Part shown: positions 28,914-38,827 of the stretch, piece after piece
How the letters are laid out: each line of letters starts with the position of its first letter
How positions within the stretch are numbered: position 1 is the stretch's first letter
Source: Pseudomonadota bacterium
GTDB lineage: Bacteria > Pseudomonadota > Gammaproteobacteria > UBA5335
Direction: 5' to 3'
Length of the DNA stretch: 64,000 bases
NCBI GenBank assembly: GCA_002862435.1
Contig: PKDC01000014.1
Location: 1-64,000 of the forward strand
Position numbers and translations under genes: made by a program
Notes under the pieces: generated by a model
Seen by the model: only the letters and a program-made list of their open reading frames with translations
Databases searched by the model: none
Told to the model about the DNA's origin: nothing

Positions 28914-30986
28914 TTACGCGCTTCTTTCAGCCAGTCGTCGTTTCAAGGTGGCGAGGTCCGTGTATGGGGCCTCGCACTGGCTACCTTGGCAGACATAAGC
29001 GCAGATTAATCCGTGTGCAGGCTTGCTGGCGAGCGCCGCTGGCCAGTCGTCGAGGGGATCCGGGACGGGCAGTATCACCACGCTTGGACTGCATCCTGTT
29101 TGTAGCTGTAGGTGCCAGTCCCAGACCGCTTCAGGGGTCCCGCGCAGTACCACCACAACAGGGGGATGCAGGAACTCCTGCAGGGCCAAGGCCAGTTCCG
29201 CATGGGCATAGGGCGCCTGGCGCAGTTGCGCCACTCCCGCCCGCAGCGTGTCTGCGGCCGCCTGCAGGTAACGCGGTTCGGCAATGATCCGTCCCAGCCG
29301 GTTGAGGGCGCGGGCCGCCACCGCGTTGCCGGCCGGCGTGGCTTCGTCGGCGAAGGGTTTGAGGCGGTGGATGAGGGGTTCGTGATCGTGCGCCGTGAAG
29401 TAGAAGCCACCCCGCTCTTGATCCTCAAAATGGGCGAGCAGTGTGTCCGCCAGGTCGATGGCCCAGCGCAGATTCTGGGGCTGGCCGCATGTTTCACAGA
29501 CCGCCAAGGCCGCATCCAGCAGGAAGGCATGATCGTCCAAGTATGCCGGCAGATGAGCTTGTCCTGCCGTCTGTACCGCGCGCAGACGCCCGTTCTGCCA
29601 TGCATCCCTTCGTACGTCGTCCAGAGCCTTTCCGGCGACCTCGCCCAGCTCGGGCGCCGCCAGGCGCCTTGCGGCCACGGCCAGGGCCTTGATCATCAGT
29701 CCGTTCCATGCGGTGAGGACTTTCTCATCGCGCATCACTGGCGGGCGGTGTTCCCGGGCTTCCCGAAGCAGATCGCGGGCAGCATGCAATTGAGCTTGAA
29801 GTTGTTCAGGGGGAATGCGCAGTCGATGCGCCAGCGCCGGGATCGGCGCCTGAAGTTGCAGATGCCAATGCCGACCTTCGAAATTGGGTCCTTCATCCAA
29901 ACCCCAAGCGGCGCAGCAAGGGGCCCACAGTTTTTCCGGCAAGCTTGCCCGAACCGCCTCCCGACTCCAGACGTAATACGCACCTTCTTCGCCACCGCTG
30001 TCCGCATCCAGGCTGGCGTAGAAGCCGCCTTGCGGCGCATGCATCTCCCGGATGGCCCAACGGGCGGTGCCAAGCGCGCGCTCACGATAGAGCGGGTCGG
30101 CAAGGATGCTCCAGGCTTCGCTGTAGAGCTCCAGCAACAGGGCGTTGTCATAGAGCATTTTTTCAAAATGCGGGATGCGCCAGGCTGGATCCACCGTATA
30201 GCGGAAAAAGCCCTCGCCAACGTGGTCCCACAGACCCCGTAGGGCCATGGCATTCAGACTCTGGCGTAAAAAGTCGGTGGCGGCCGCCTGCTCGGTGGGA
30301 TCGGCAATGTCGGGCAGTCGGTGCAGCAACAGCCGCAAGGCAGGGGTATGGGGAAACTTGGCGCCGCTGCCAAAGCCCCCTTCCTCCCGGTCTGACCAGC
30401 GCGGCAGGGCCTGCTGCCAGGCGAGCAATGGCGTTTCGTCCAGCGCCGTTTGCCCGGGATCGGGCATGAGGGAGGCCAGCACCTCGCGCAGTTCGCCGTT
30501 CTGCGCACGGATGTCGTCGCCCTGCTCCCGGTAGTAACGCGCGATCAGATTCAGCAGATCGCGAAATGCCGGCAGCCCGTGACGGGGTGCAGGCGGAAAA
30601 TAGGTGCCAGCAAAAAATGGCATGTGTCCGTGTGGGGTGAGGAACACCGTGAGCGGCCAGCCCCCGCCACGCTGGGTCAGGATCTGGTGGGCCAATTGGT
30701 AGATTCTGTCCAGATCGGGACGCTCCTCCCGATCCACTTTGATGTTCACGAACAAGGCATTCATCAGCGCCGCGGTTTCCGGGTCCTCGAACGATTCCCG
30801 TTCCATGACGTGACACCAGTGGCAGGCCGAGTAACCGATGGACAGCAGGATGGGCCGATCTTCCCGTGCCGCTCGCGCCAAGGCTTCCGCATTCCAGGGA
30901 TGCCAGTCCACCGGATTGTGGGCGTGTTGGCGCAAGTAAGGACTGGTTTCGTGGATCAGGTGGTTCGCGTGCGATGGATCGGGCAT
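28914..30986 (-). CDS. YyaL-type thioredoxin-domain protein (DUF255)
   Basis: This 690-residue protein has an N-terminal thioredoxin-like domain with a CHWC motif (C55-C58) in [18 protein letters not shown]. Then comes a long alpha/alpha-barrel of the six-hairpin glycosidase type ([41 protein letters not shown]). It is homologous to bacterial YyaL and mammalian SPATA20, whose enzymatic role is unresolved. It has no signal peptide, so it is cytosolic. The downstream region to the glycine-zipper genes (28790-28913) is short and featureless. Confidence 0.9.
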   Translation of the reverse strand: MPDPSHANHLIHETSPYLRQHAHNPVDWHPWNAEALARAAREDRPILLSIGYSACHWCHVMERESFEDPETAALMNALFVNIKVDREERPDLDRIYQLAHQILTQRGGGWPLTVFLTPHGHMPFFAGTYFPPAPRHGLPAFRDLLNLIARYYREQGDDIRAQNGELREVLASLMPDPGQTALDETPLLAWQQALPRWSDREEGGFGSGAKFPHTPALRLLLHRLPDIADPTEQAAATDFLRQSLNAMALRGLWDHVGEGFFRYTVDPAWRIPHFEKMLYDNALLLELYSEAWSILADPLYRERALGTARWAIREMHAPQGGFYASLDADSGGEEGAYYVWSREAVRASLPEKLWAPCCAAWGLDEGPNFEGRHWHLQLQAPIPALAHRLRIPPEQLQAQLHAARDLLREAREHRPPVMRDEKVLTAWNGLMIKALAVAARRLAAPELGEVAGKALDDVRRDAWQNGRLRAVQTAGQAHLPAYLDDHAFLLDAALAVCETCGQPQNLRWAIDLADTLLAHFEDQERGGFYFTAHDHEPLIHRLKPFADEATPAGNAVAARALNRLGRIIAEPRYLQAAADTLRAGVAQLRQAPYAHAELALALQEFLHPPVVVVLRGTPEAVWDWHLQLQTGCSPSVVILPVPDPLDDWPAALASKPAHGLICAYVCQGSQCEAPYTDLATLKRRLAERSA

Positions 30987-31040
30987 GGCGGAGGCTCCAG
31001 CGGCAGCAGGCCCCCAGACTCGCGCAAGCCGATCAAGGGG

Positions 31041-31772
31041 TCAAGCCGCGGCGCGGCGCGTGGCGCGGCGTTGCAGCAGGGCAGTCAACACGGTCAAGCC
31101 GCCACCCACGACCAGCGGACCCCACACTTCAGGGGCGCTCCAGGAAAAGGCAGCCTGTCCGGCAAGCATGTCGATGGTGGCTGCACCGATCCAGGCCCAC
31201 ATCAGGATATGGGGAATGGCGCCGAGAAAGGTGCCGAACAGGTATTCCCGCAGTCGGATGTTCATCACCGCCAGGGCCCAGTTGGTGGGGGGCAGGGCAA
31301 AGAACATCAGTCGGACCAGCATGACGGTACGGACGCCGCGGGCGGCGAATTGCCGTTCGAGGATGGGCAGGAATCGTTCCAGATGTGCGGCGATCAGGGA
31401 GCGTCCGAATACCTGGCTCAGGGCATAGATGACCACGGACGCAGTCAGCAGGCAGGCCATCCCCATGACGGCAGCCCCGACCGTGCCATACAGGACTGCC
31501 GCACACGCGATGACCACGATGGTGGGAATGTTGGCGACGATGATCAGGGTCCCCGCCAGCCAGAATCCAAAGGGACCGAAGGGGGCGATATCGGCATGGA
31601 GGTCGCGAATCCAGGACAATGCCGTGTGGATCTGTCCCGCTTCGGTGTGTTCGGCGATCGCGAGGCCGGCGATGATCATGACGATGATGAACAGCAGGGC
31701 CGCGCCACGACGCCACCAGCGCCCTCGCCCCGTCCGCTTGTTTCCCGGATGGGAGTCGGCGAACTGCACCAT
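31041..31772 (-). CDS. TVP38/TMEM64-family (VTT) membrane protein
   Basis: This 243-residue protein has an N-terminal membrane anchor after a basic head. It then has a VTT/DedA-like core: PFGFWLAGTLIIVANIPTIV, CAAVLYGTVGAAVMGM and MLVRLMFFALPPTNWALAVM. Related proteins move or scramble lipids or lipid carriers. Its start overlaps the stop of the sulfotransferase gene by one base (TGATG), so the two are translationally coupled, and the glycosyltransferase gene lies just upstream. A role in moving the product of those enzymes is a reasonable guess. Confidence 0.85.
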   Translation of the reverse strand: MVQFADSHPGNKRTGRGRWWRRGAALLFIIVMIIAGLAIAEHTEAGQIHTALSWIRDLHADIAPFGPFGFWLAGTLIIVANIPTIVVIACAAVLYGTVGAAVMGMACLLTASVVIYALSQVFGRSLIAAHLERFLPILERQFAARGVRTVMLVRLMFFALPPTNWALAVMNIRLREYLFGTFLGAIPHILMWAWIGAATIDMLAGQAAFSWSAPEVWGPLVVGGGLTVLTALLQRRATRRAAA

Positions 31773-32833
31773 CAGGTCCGCTGCGGAGCGGCGAGTTGGG
31801 GTATGCGCCGTTTCAATCGATCCATGAAACGCGGCTCGTAGTCCTGCAGCTTGGATTTGAGGTGGCCCTTACGGGGCTGGGGTTTTATGTTTGCCGGATC
31901 CATCACGAAGGGAAGATCGAGAAAATCGGCCAGCTCCCGCAGATGTTCCTGGGGGCGCTCGTTAAAAGACTGATAGTCCAGAGCAAAGACCGCCTCAGCG
32001 GGCAGATCTTCCAGATCCTGATAGTACTGTTTGAGTTGATGTTCCACGGCCAGCGCCGTGAAAGGACGCAGTACCATCTCGAAGGGGCGGTCTCCAGTAA
32101 GTGCCTTGATGCCGCGGATCAGCTTCCAACCAGCATAGGCGAGATTCAGGCTGGCCTTGCCCAACACCGTCCTGAAATTATCCACCAGCAGGGTCTGGAA
32201 GGGCTGGCTACCCGTGAGCAGCGAAATCGCCGCATTCATCTGGCTGTTCAGGATGTAGATGGGCGCGCGGGTGATGTAGATGAAGCGGGCGTTGGGAAAC
32301 CACTCCAGGATCTGCCGGGCATTGCCGGTATCCCAGGGGTTCTTCAGCAGGACGGCCTGGGCGCCGGGGGTGACATATTGGAGTTTGCGACACATCTCAT
32401 CCAGCACGGCCCGGTTGCTTGCGGTCACCTTCATGCTGAAGCTGTGGTTGCGCAGCATCCAGCCGTATTCCTCGACCATGTTGTCATCCACATACACGGC
32501 GTCGAGCTTGCGGTCGGTGATGCCAAGCTGGCGAAACAGCCGGTTGAGGATGCCCCGATCCCGGGTTTCATTTGCGTCTTGATGATTTTTCAGGAGCCGG
32601 TCGTAGTAGAAAAGGTGATACAGGCTCAGGTTGGCCATGGGGAAACATCGGGCCACCGAGTCATACAGAAAGGTGGTGCCTGATCGATGCAGTCCCATGA
32701 TGAAGACGGGACGCGCTGAAACGTCCTGGATCAGGGGCAACAACGACGCATCATCCCCGGGACGGGGGAATCCCGGATCAAAAGGCAGTTTCATGTTTTT
32801 CTCTCGCACATGGAAATCCGCAGGCTTTGTCAT
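31772..32833 (-). CDS. Sulfotransferase-family protein
   Basis: This 353-residue protein is of the PAPS-dependent sulfotransferase fold. The 5'-phosphosulfate loop is seen as VFIMGLHRSGTTFLYD near residue 43, followed much later by FIYITRAPIYILNSQMN, the 3'-phosphate-binding region with the family's R...S pattern. A conserved ALDYQSFNERPQEHLRELADFLDLP stretch near the end corresponds to the usual C-terminal module. The start is ambiguous: ATG at 32833 has an AGG upstream, and ATG at 32794 also keeps the whole domain. It is flanked by a glycosyltransferase and a VTT protein, so the acceptor could be a glycolipid or polyketide glycoside. Confidence 0.8.
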   Translation of the reverse strand: MTKPADFHVREKNMKLPFDPGFPRPGDDASLLPLIQDVSARPVFIMGLHRSGTTFLYDSVARCFPMANLSLYHLFYYDRLLKNHQDANETRDRGILNRLFRQLGITDRKLDAVYVDDNMVEEYGWMLRNHSFSMKVTASNRAVLDEMCRKLQYVTPGAQAVLLKNPWDTGNARQILEWFPNARFIYITRAPIYILNSQMNAAISLLTGSQPFQTLLVDNFRTVLGKASLNLAYAGWKLIRGIKALTGDRPFEMVLRPFTALAVEHQLKQYYQDLEDLPAEAVFALDYQSFNERPQEHLRELADFLDLPFVMDPANIKPQPRKGHLKSKLQDYEPRFMDRLKRRIPQLAAPQRT

Positions 32834-32909
32834 TATCGCCTGCTGCTTGTAATAAATCATCCGCGTGCCGATGTCCGCGTGGGTCTGTGAAATATGGACC
32901 TAGTCAGAG

Positions 32910-34178
32910 TCAGGCTGCCATTTCGCGTGCATTGGTCTGCGCGCGCCCATGGATATGATCCAGAATCAATTGGGCCGCCCGTTGATGTCCTCCGGCTCGC
33001 ACCGATTCGCCCAAGGCCGCCGCATTGGTCTGGTAAGCGGGAGCCGCCAGCATGCTCTCGACCATGGACTGTAGTCGTTGCGGGGAAACTTTGCCTGGGC
33101 GCAGGCAGCGACCCGCACCCAGCTGCTGGATACGCCGTGCGCTGTAAGCCTGCTCGATTTGCTGGGGCACCATCAGCAGAGGAACATTGAAATACAGGCT
33201 CTCGTTGATGCTGTTCATTCCCCCGTGGCTGATGAACAAATCGGTGTGCTGGAGCACCTTGAGCTGGGGTACCCAAGGATAGACGTGGATGTTTTGAGGA
33301 ATGGCTCCCAAATCGTCGATATCGGTCTGTTTGCCCACCGACATGACAATTTGATACGGCGCATCGGCAAAGGCAGTCAGGCAATCCCGGTAAAAATCAA
33401 GTTTCTGGTTGTGCACGCTCCCCAGGGAAATGTAGATCAAGGGTTGATCGGCGCTGCCGGGTTTCTGAAAGGCCAGACTGTCGCGATTGTCCGGTACCGA
33501 CGCGCCCACGAAATGCGTGTTGCTGCCCATGCGTTCCGAAAAGGGCTGGTAATGGGCCGATGTGACGCAGATGGTGAGCTTATCCGGGCGGCGAAACACC
33601 TGCATGGCGTCGCGGATCACGCCGCGGCTGGGAAGGCCCAGGCTGGCAATGAGGTCACGGAATCGTCGACGGGCGCCGACAGCCAGCTTCATGCCTCGGA
33701 TTCGGCTCTCAAATCGATAGTTGCGGAGCACCATGGACAACATATCCAGGTTCATCCAATGGCGTGGATCAAGGGTCATGCGGCTGGTCCACAGCACATG
33801 GGTCACGAACTTGATGGCGGGGATGCCCAGGCGATCGGCCAGCAATGGTCCCCATGGCGCGCAGCTGTCATAGATGATGTAATCAGGTTGTTCCGCCTCC
33901 AATTCCTGTAGCAGCCCCAGCAGGCACTGTTCCGTCATCTCAAACAGTGCAACCCCCACGGCGATCAAGTCAGCGGCTGTCTCCGGATCGTGGTCGTAGT
34001 CCGACCAGCGCCGATAGTCACGCGGCGTCGCGCCCAAGGCAGTGAATTTGGCTGCTGATCCGGGATCGGCATAGAAAATCACCGATTCGCCCTGACGAAT
34101 CAGTTCCGAAACAATCCCCAGCGCGGGATTGATATGGCCCGTTGCCCCGGGGAGGTTAAAGAAGACGGCTTTTCCCAT
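32910..34178 (-). CDS. MGT-type (GT1) glycosyltransferase
   Basis: This 422-residue GT-B glycosyltransferase is of the macrolide/UGT family. The N-terminal acceptor domain opens with GKAVFFNLPGATGHINPALGI. The C-terminal donor domain carries PLIYISLGSVHNQ, VYPWVPQLKVLQHTDLFISHGG (the family signature with the nucleotide-sugar HGGxNS), and PLLMVPQQIEQ. The ATG at 34178 has AGGAG eight bases upstream; a GTG six bases earlier is less likely. It precedes the sulfotransferase, suggesting sequential glycosylation and sulfation of one acceptor. Confidence 0.87.
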   Translation of the reverse strand: MGKAVFFNLPGATGHINPALGIVSELIRQGESVIFYADPGSAAKFTALGATPRDYRRWSDYDHDPETAADLIAVGVALFEMTEQCLLGLLQELEAEQPDYIIYDSCAPWGPLLADRLGIPAIKFVTHVLWTSRMTLDPRHWMNLDMLSMVLRNYRFESRIRGMKLAVGARRRFRDLIASLGLPSRGVIRDAMQVFRRPDKLTICVTSAHYQPFSERMGSNTHFVGASVPDNRDSLAFQKPGSADQPLIYISLGSVHNQKLDFYRDCLTAFADAPYQIVMSVGKQTDIDDLGAIPQNIHVYPWVPQLKVLQHTDLFISHGGMNSINESLYFNVPLLMVPQQIEQAYSARRIQQLGAGRCLRPGKVSPQRLQSMVESMLAAPAYQTNAAALGESVRAGGHQRAAQLILDHIHGRAQTNAREMAA

Positions 34179-34520
34179 GAGCACTTCTCCTGCATGGCGC
34201 GCGACACTGGATGCATGAAAATCAAAAAAAGGCCCGTAATCCGTGGTATCGGTAGCAAGGACAATGCCTTGAACCCGGCCCCGCGAGCATGAATTTCGTT
34301 TCTATCCGTAAAATGGCCTTATTCTCTTATGTTTCAGTTGGTTACGCTTTAATCTAAAGAAAAGGATTGCCCTGGATAGGCAAGTATTCCCACATGCTGG
34401 TGATCAAGGTAAAAAAAATGATGCACTGTTCATGTGCCCTAACCTTGGATTGCGCACTATTCATTGCGATTTTAGGGGCGGCATTGGCAGAATTAATGAC
34501 ATAATTGTGAAGACTCCCTG
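34179..34520. other. AT-rich non-coding region upstream of the glycosyltransferase
   Basis: This gap of about 340 bases is noticeably more AT-rich than its surroundings. I see no gene in it. It holds a possible sigma-54 promoter (34254-34270) and scattered A/T runs that may bind nucleoid proteins. Confidence 0.55.
34254..34270 (-). promoter_or_regulatory. Possible sigma-54 promoter for the glycosyltransferase operon
   Basis: The minus strand reads AAGGCATTGTCCTTGCT, with the essential GG and GC 12 bases apart and a perfect TTGCT, but a weaker -24 half. The predicted start is about 65 bases before the glycosyltransferase ATG. Confidence 0.35.
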
Positions 34521-35273
34521 TCAGGCTATTGAGTCCATCATGACTTGGGAATGAATTCGCCCGGCCTTGGATAGTGTCAGCCAGCGCCATCCGCCGGGTT
34601 CGGCGGACCATTCGACGTGGTCACTTTGCGGCAGAAATTGACGCACTGTGGAGGGGGTTCCCAAAAAACGGCAGCCTCCTTGGCGAAGGTCCAAGGCTTG
34701 ATGTCCATGGCCAAACAGAACCGCTCGCACTTGGGGGTGGCGCCGCAGCAGGGACCGGAAGGCCACGGCATCGCGCAAGCCCATGGCATCGAGCCAGGCG
34801 CTTCCGGTGGCGATTGGCGGATGATGAAGAGCAAGCAGGGTTGGGCGTGACGGTAATTGGATCAATTGATGATCGAGCCAGCGTCGTTGCGCGTGACCAA
34901 GCCGACCGTCCGCATGGCCGTGCCAGTAACTGGACAACCCCATGATCCGCCACTCCCCCAGGCGCATCACACGCCCGACGCCCCAATAGCGAATCCCCAG
35001 TGTTCGGCGCATGCGGGCGGGATGATCGTGGTTGCCGGGCAAGGCCAGGACCGGGCAATTCAGGGGACAGAGCCGGTGCTTCAGCCGCAGGTAGGCACTT
35101 TCATCGCCCGCGTCCGTCAGATCACCCGTCAGCAACAACAGATCAGGGTGCAGCGCCAGCACGCGGGACAGGATGCTTTCCAGCGCTTGATCGGCATCCC
35201 GGCCGGCAACAGCGTGACCGGCTTCGGCGGGAAAATGGATGTCCGTCAAATGGGCAATACGCAGCAAATGCAC
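34521..35273 (-). CDS. CpdA-like metallophosphoesterase
   Basis: This protein of about 250 residues is a calcineurin-type metallophosphoesterase with all five metal motifs: DIHFP (D-x-H), GDLTDAGDE, GNHDHPARM, HHPP and GHGHQ. It resembles 3',5'-cyclic-nucleotide phosphodiesterase CpdA. The first family residues (HLLRIAHLTDIHF) come right after a GTG, the most plausible start, 20 bases downstream of the preceding stop. The longer reading runs back through the upstream gene in another frame and is not credible. Substrate not established. Confidence 0.8.
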   Translation of the reverse strand: MHLLRIAHLTDIHFPAEAGHAVAGRDADQALESILSRVLALHPDLLLLTGDLTDAGDESAYLRLKHRLCPLNCPVLALPGNHDHPARMRRTLGIRYWGVGRVMRLGEWRIMGLSSYWHGHADGRLGHAQRRWLDHQLIQLPSRPTLLALHHPPIATGSAWLDAMGLRDAVAFRSLLRRHPQVRAVLFGHGHQALDLRQGGCRFLGTPSTVRQFLPQSDHVEWSAEPGGWRWLTLSKAGRIHSQVMMDSIA

Positions 35274-35292
35274 ACCCCGGGGATTGCGGCAT

Positions 35293-36327
35293 TCAGCGGA
35301 GCGGGGATTGCTCCCAGAGATCCCGTCGACTGGGATTGTGGTCTTCCAGCAGAGCATGAAGCAAGAAAAGTTCGGAAATAACCTCGGGCGGAAATCCCTG
35401 GCGCCCCCCCCGACTATCGACCAGCAGCGAGTCGATATAGCGTGCGCATGCCGGCGTGGGCCAGCTTTCGGCGATTTTATCTGCGATGCGCTTGAATTGC
35501 CGTTCCAGAGCACAGGGTGCATCCTGAGGCGGGTGGGCCAGTGGAACAGCCTGGACAGATTGGGAGCCGGTACGGCCGAGATTCGAGCGGGGTGGGATGA
35601 TGCCACCCGTTGTTACCGATGGGGGCGAAGCAGTCGGAGTGGCTGTCGGGTTAAGTTCGCCACGATCGCTTTTCCAGGCGCCGGTTGGGATGGCTTGCGA
35701 GCCGGTCAGATTCAGGCTTGCGGTCGGTTTGGGGTTGAGACGGGCGCGTAATTTCAATAATTCTTCTGCTTCGCTTAAGGTGAAAGCAGGGCGCCCCGGC
35801 TTGGTGGATTCAAGGGTCAGGTTGGCCAAAAACCGTTTTTGCAGTTCCCGATCGGGAAGTCCGGACAGCAGCAGCAACAGTTTCGGATGGCGCCGGTTGA
35901 GACCGGAACTGTCTGGTTGAAGCTGCTTCCATTGCGTGAAGTCAGGCGCGCTCGCGCCGAATTGTTCAGCATAACGGCTGGCCCATGCGTCGAATTGGTC
36001 GCGATTGCCGCTGGCGTGATGGATGTCCAGCAGCATGATCCAGTCGTCTGGATTAAAGGGCGCGGCGGTTTCGATCCATTGTTCGAGGATGAATTGAGCG
36101 CGCTCACGGTTGCCGCTTGCCAGGGCATACAGAGCCAACCAGCGCGTCTGGGTATCGCTTGCCGCGGAGCGGGTGTTGGTCAATATCGCTGCACTGGTCT
36201 TGTCGGGCGCCGACCGGTTCCAGAGCCGGCCGGCCAGGATGCCCAGTGCGAAACCGAGCACTGCGATCAACCAAAATAGGGGATTCGTCATCATAGAGCT
36301 TGCCACGCTTGCGGGTCTATCCGACAT
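35293..36327 (-). CDS. Membrane-anchored protein of unknown function
   Basis: This 344-residue protein (333 if it starts at MMTNPLFW, 36294) has a single N-terminal membrane segment (PLFWLIAVLGFALGILAG), then a periplasmic or cytosolic soluble domain rich in helices and short repeats (WLALYALASGNRERAQF, HASGNRDQFDAWA). A Pro/Thr/Ser-rich linker (about 205-260) and a short helical end follow. The repeats suggest a TPR-like fold, but this is not certain. It is followed closely by the CpdA-like gene, with metF upstream. I do not recognise a family. Confidence 0.6.
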   Translation of the reverse strand: MSDRPASVASSMMTNPLFWLIAVLGFALGILAGRLWNRSAPDKTSAAILTNTRSAASDTQTRWLALYALASGNRERAQFILEQWIETAAPFNPDDWIMLLDIHHASGNRDQFDAWASRYAEQFGASAPDFTQWKQLQPDSSGLNRRHPKLLLLLSGLPDRELQKRFLANLTLESTKPGRPAFTLSEAEELLKLRARLNPKPTASLNLTGSQAIPTGAWKSDRGELNPTATPTASPPSVTTGGIIPPRSNLGRTGSQSVQAVPLAHPPQDAPCALERQFKRIADKIAESWPTPACARYIDSLLVDSRGGRQGFPPEVISELFLLHALLEDHNPSRRDLWEQSPLR

Positions 36328-36334
36328 TTGTCGG
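36321..36334. promoter_or_regulatory. Candidate operator palindrome CCGACA-TT-TGTCGG
   Basis: This perfect 6-2-6 inverted repeat overlaps the alternative upstream start of the membrane-anchored gene and lies in the short gap after metF. Its position suits an operator; the binding protein is unknown. Confidence 0.35.
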
Positions 36335-36381
36335 GATCTGGCCTAAGTATCGGCGGGACAAGGAAAAAGGTTGAGCCGGGA

Positions 36382-37242
36382 TTACTTTCCCAGGGTCAAG
36401 CCCAAGTCTTCACACACTGCCAGGATGGGCTCGGCTTGGTTGAGCGTATAAAAATGCAGTCCGGGTGCACCTTCGTCCAATAGACGTTGGCAGAGCCCAT
36501 GAACCGCTTCCCGGCCAAATTGACGAATGGCGATCTCGTCCGTCTCCAGTGCTTCCAGCCGCTTGCGGATCCAGCGCGGGATCTCGGCGCCGCAGGCATC
36601 GGAGAAGCGGGCGAGTTGCAGATGGTTGGTGATGGGCATGATGCCGGGTGTAATCGGAACATCAATGCCCAAAGCCGCGGATTCGATGATCAGGCGATGG
36701 TAGGCGTCGGGGTTGTAGAAATACTGGGTGATCGCCCCATCGGCGCCAGCCCGCACCTTGTCTCGAAAATGCCGCAGGTCTTCTGCCGCGCTGCGGGACT
36801 GGGGATGGATTTCCGGATAGGCGGCCACTTCGATATGAAAGTGTGCTCCGGTCTCCTGACGGATGAACGCCACCAGATCCCGCGCATGACGGAACGGACC
36901 CGGATCGCCCATGCCCGAGGGCAGGTCGCCGCGCAGGGCAACCAGGCGGCGGATACCCGCGTCCCGGTAGCGATGCAGGATCTCCCGCAGGGTCTCGGCC
37001 GTGGCGCCGATGCAGGACAAATGAGGCGCCACCTCGACGCCGGTCTCCCGCATCAAGGTCAGCACGGTTTCCAGGGTCCGCTCCCGGGTCGAGCCTCCGG
37101 CGCCGAAGGTCACTGAGAAATAGGCGGGCCGCAGGGCCGCGAGGCGGCCCGCCGTGTCCAGCAATTTCACCATGCCGCCCGGGGTCTTGGGCGGAAAGAA
37201 CTCAAAGCTCAGCGTAGGGCGCACCCCGCCCGGACGGTTCAT
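36382..37242 (-). CDS. metF: 5,10-methylenetetrahydrofolate reductase
   Basis: The 286-residue flavoenzyme is a TIM barrel supplying 5-methyl-THF for methionine synthesis. The MetF signatures are LSFEFFPPKTPGG, YFSVTFGAGGSTRERT, HLSCIGAT and ITQYFYNPDAY. It lies 11 bases after ahcY, so it shares the SAH-riboswitch-controlled transcript. This couples homocysteine formation to its remethylation. Confidence 0.95.
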   Translation of the reverse strand: MNRPGGVRPTLSFEFFPPKTPGGMVKLLDTAGRLAALRPAYFSVTFGAGGSTRERTLETVLTLMRETGVEVAPHLSCIGATAETLREILHRYRDAGIRRLVALRGDLPSGMGDPGPFRHARDLVAFIRQETGAHFHIEVAAYPEIHPQSRSAAEDLRHFRDKVRAGADGAITQYFYNPDAYHRLIIESAALGIDVPITPGIMPITNHLQLARFSDACGAEIPRWIRKRLEALETDEIAIRQFGREAVHGLCQRLLDEGAPGLHFYTLNQAEPILAVCEDLGLTLGK

Positions 37243-37253
37243 GGCCGTGGCCC

Positions 37254-38669
37254 TTAATAACGGTAATGATCGGGCTTGTACGGCCCGTCTTTGGGAACAC
37301 CGATATAGGTCGCTTGCTGGTCGGTGAGCTCGGTGAGCTGGGCATTGAGCTTCTTCAGTTGCAGGCGCGCGACTTTTTCATCCAGGTGCTTGGGCAGGGT
37401 ATAGACCCCCACGGGATACTTGTGGGTCTGGGTGAACAGTTCGATCTGGGCGATGGTCTGGTTGGCGAAGGAGGAACTCATCACATAAGACGGATGCCCG
37501 GTGCCGCAACCCAGATTCACCAAGCGTCCCTTGGCGAGCAGGATGATGCGCTTGCCATCCGGGAAGATCACATGGTCGACCTGGGGCTTGATTTCTTCCC
37601 ACGGGTATTTTTCCAGCGCGGCGACATCGATCTCGTTGTCGAAATGACCGATGTTGCAGACGATAGCCTGATCCTTCATCCGCGCCATGTGGTCGTGGGT
37701 GATGACGTGGAAATTACCGGTGGCGCTGACAAAGATGTCGCCGTGTTCGCAGGCATAGTCCATGGTCACCACGCGGTAACCTTCCATGGCCGCCTGCAGG
37801 GCGCAGATCGGGTCGATCTCGGTCACCCACACTTGCGCCGACAGCGCACGCAAGGCTTGCGCGGAGCCCTTGCCGACATCGCCGTAGCCCGCAACGACCG
37901 CAACCTTGCCGGCAACCATGACGTCGGTGGCGCGCTTGATGCCATCCACCAGCGATTCACGGCAGCCGTAAAGGTTGTCGAACTTGGACTTGGTCACCGC
38001 ATCATTGACGTTGATGGCGGGGAAGCGCAGCTCGCCGCGCTCATGCATCTGATAGAGGCGATGCACGCCAGTGGTGGTTTCCTCGGTCACGCCCTGGATG
38101 TGGGCGAGACGGGTGGAATACCACTTGGGATCGGTTGCCAGGCGGGCGCGGATGGCTGCGAACAGCACCTGCTCCTCTTCGCTGGTGGGGTGGTTCAAGA
38201 CGGCCAGATCCGTCTCGGCGCGGCTGCCCAGATGCAGCAGCAAGGTGGCATCGCCACCATCGTCCAGGATCATGTTGGAGTGACCGCCGTCGGGCCACGC
38301 GAAGATGCTGTGGGTGAAAGCCCAGTATTCCTCCAGGCTTTCGCCCTTGTGGGCGAAAACCGGCGTGCCGGTGGCGGCAATGGCCGCCGCGGCATGGTCC
38401 TGAGTGGAGAAGATGTTGCAGGAGGCCCAACGCACCTGGGCGCCCAAGGCCTGCAGGGTTTCGATCAATACCGCAGTTTGGATGGTCATGTGCAGCGAGC
38501 CGGTGATGCGCGCGCCGCGCAGCGGCTGGCTGGCCGCGAATTCCTCGCGAATTGCCATCAGGCCGGGCATCTCGGTTTCCGCAATGCGGATTTCCCGGCG
38601 CCCCCAGTCGGCCAGTTTGAGATCGGCGACGCTGTAATCAGAAAATTGAACTTCAGCCACGTGACTCAT
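37254..38669 (-). CDS. ahcY: S-adenosylhomocysteine hydrolase
   Basis: The 471-residue enzyme cleaves S-adenosylhomocysteine to adenosine and homocysteine, removing a methyltransferase inhibitor. Family features are seen: [13 protein letters not shown], the NAD-binding [29 protein letters not shown], the C-terminal [17 protein letters not shown] and the ending KPDHYRY. Start [12 protein letters not shown] has GGAG six bases upstream. It is preceded by an SAH riboswitch and cotranscribed with metF. Confidence 0.97.
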   Translation of the reverse strand: MSHVAEVQFSDYSVADLKLADWGRREIRIAETEMPGLMAIREEFAASQPLRGARITGSLHMTIQTAVLIETLQALGAQVRWASCNIFSTQDHAAAAIAATGTPVFAHKGESLEEYWAFTHSIFAWPDGGHSNMILDDGGDATLLLHLGSRAETDLAVLNHPTSEEEQVLFAAIRARLATDPKWYSTRLAHIQGVTEETTTGVHRLYQMHERGELRFPAINVNDAVTKSKFDNLYGCRESLVDGIKRATDVMVAGKVAVVAGYGDVGKGSAQALRALSAQVWVTEIDPICALQAAMEGYRVVTMDYACEHGDIFVSATGNFHVITHDHMARMKDQAIVCNIGHFDNEIDVAALEKYPWEEIKPQVDHVIFPDGKRIILLAKGRLVNLGCGTGHPSYVMSSSFANQTIAQIELFTQTHKYPVGVYTLPKHLDEKVARLQLKKLNAQLTELTDQQATYIGVPKDGPYKPDHYRY

Positions 38670-38752
38670 GGTCTGCTCCATGCGTTGGCTGACGGGGGAG
38701 GGGCGGGATTCGCTCGCCGCCATCCTTGACCCGCCAGGGTTGGACAGTCGGA

Positions 38753-38827
38753 GAGCGCAGTTGAGACGTTTCCGAGCCTGGGGGCCGGCCCCTGGAATCG
38801 GGGCAGGCGCCTCGCAGCGCTCCTCGG
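38753..38827 (-). promoter_or_regulatory. SAH riboswitch
   Basis: On the transcript strand the leader reads CCGAGGAGCGCTGCGA, then CCAGGCTCGG (about 38781-38772) and then ACTGCGCTC. The outer stem pairs CCGAG with CTCGG, and GAGCGC (38822-38817) can pair with GCGCTC (38758-38753) as the pseudoknot. These are the conserved parts of the S-adenosylhomocysteine riboswitch, which turns on ahcY when SAH accumulates. It ends about 84 bases before the ahcY start. Confidence 0.9.
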
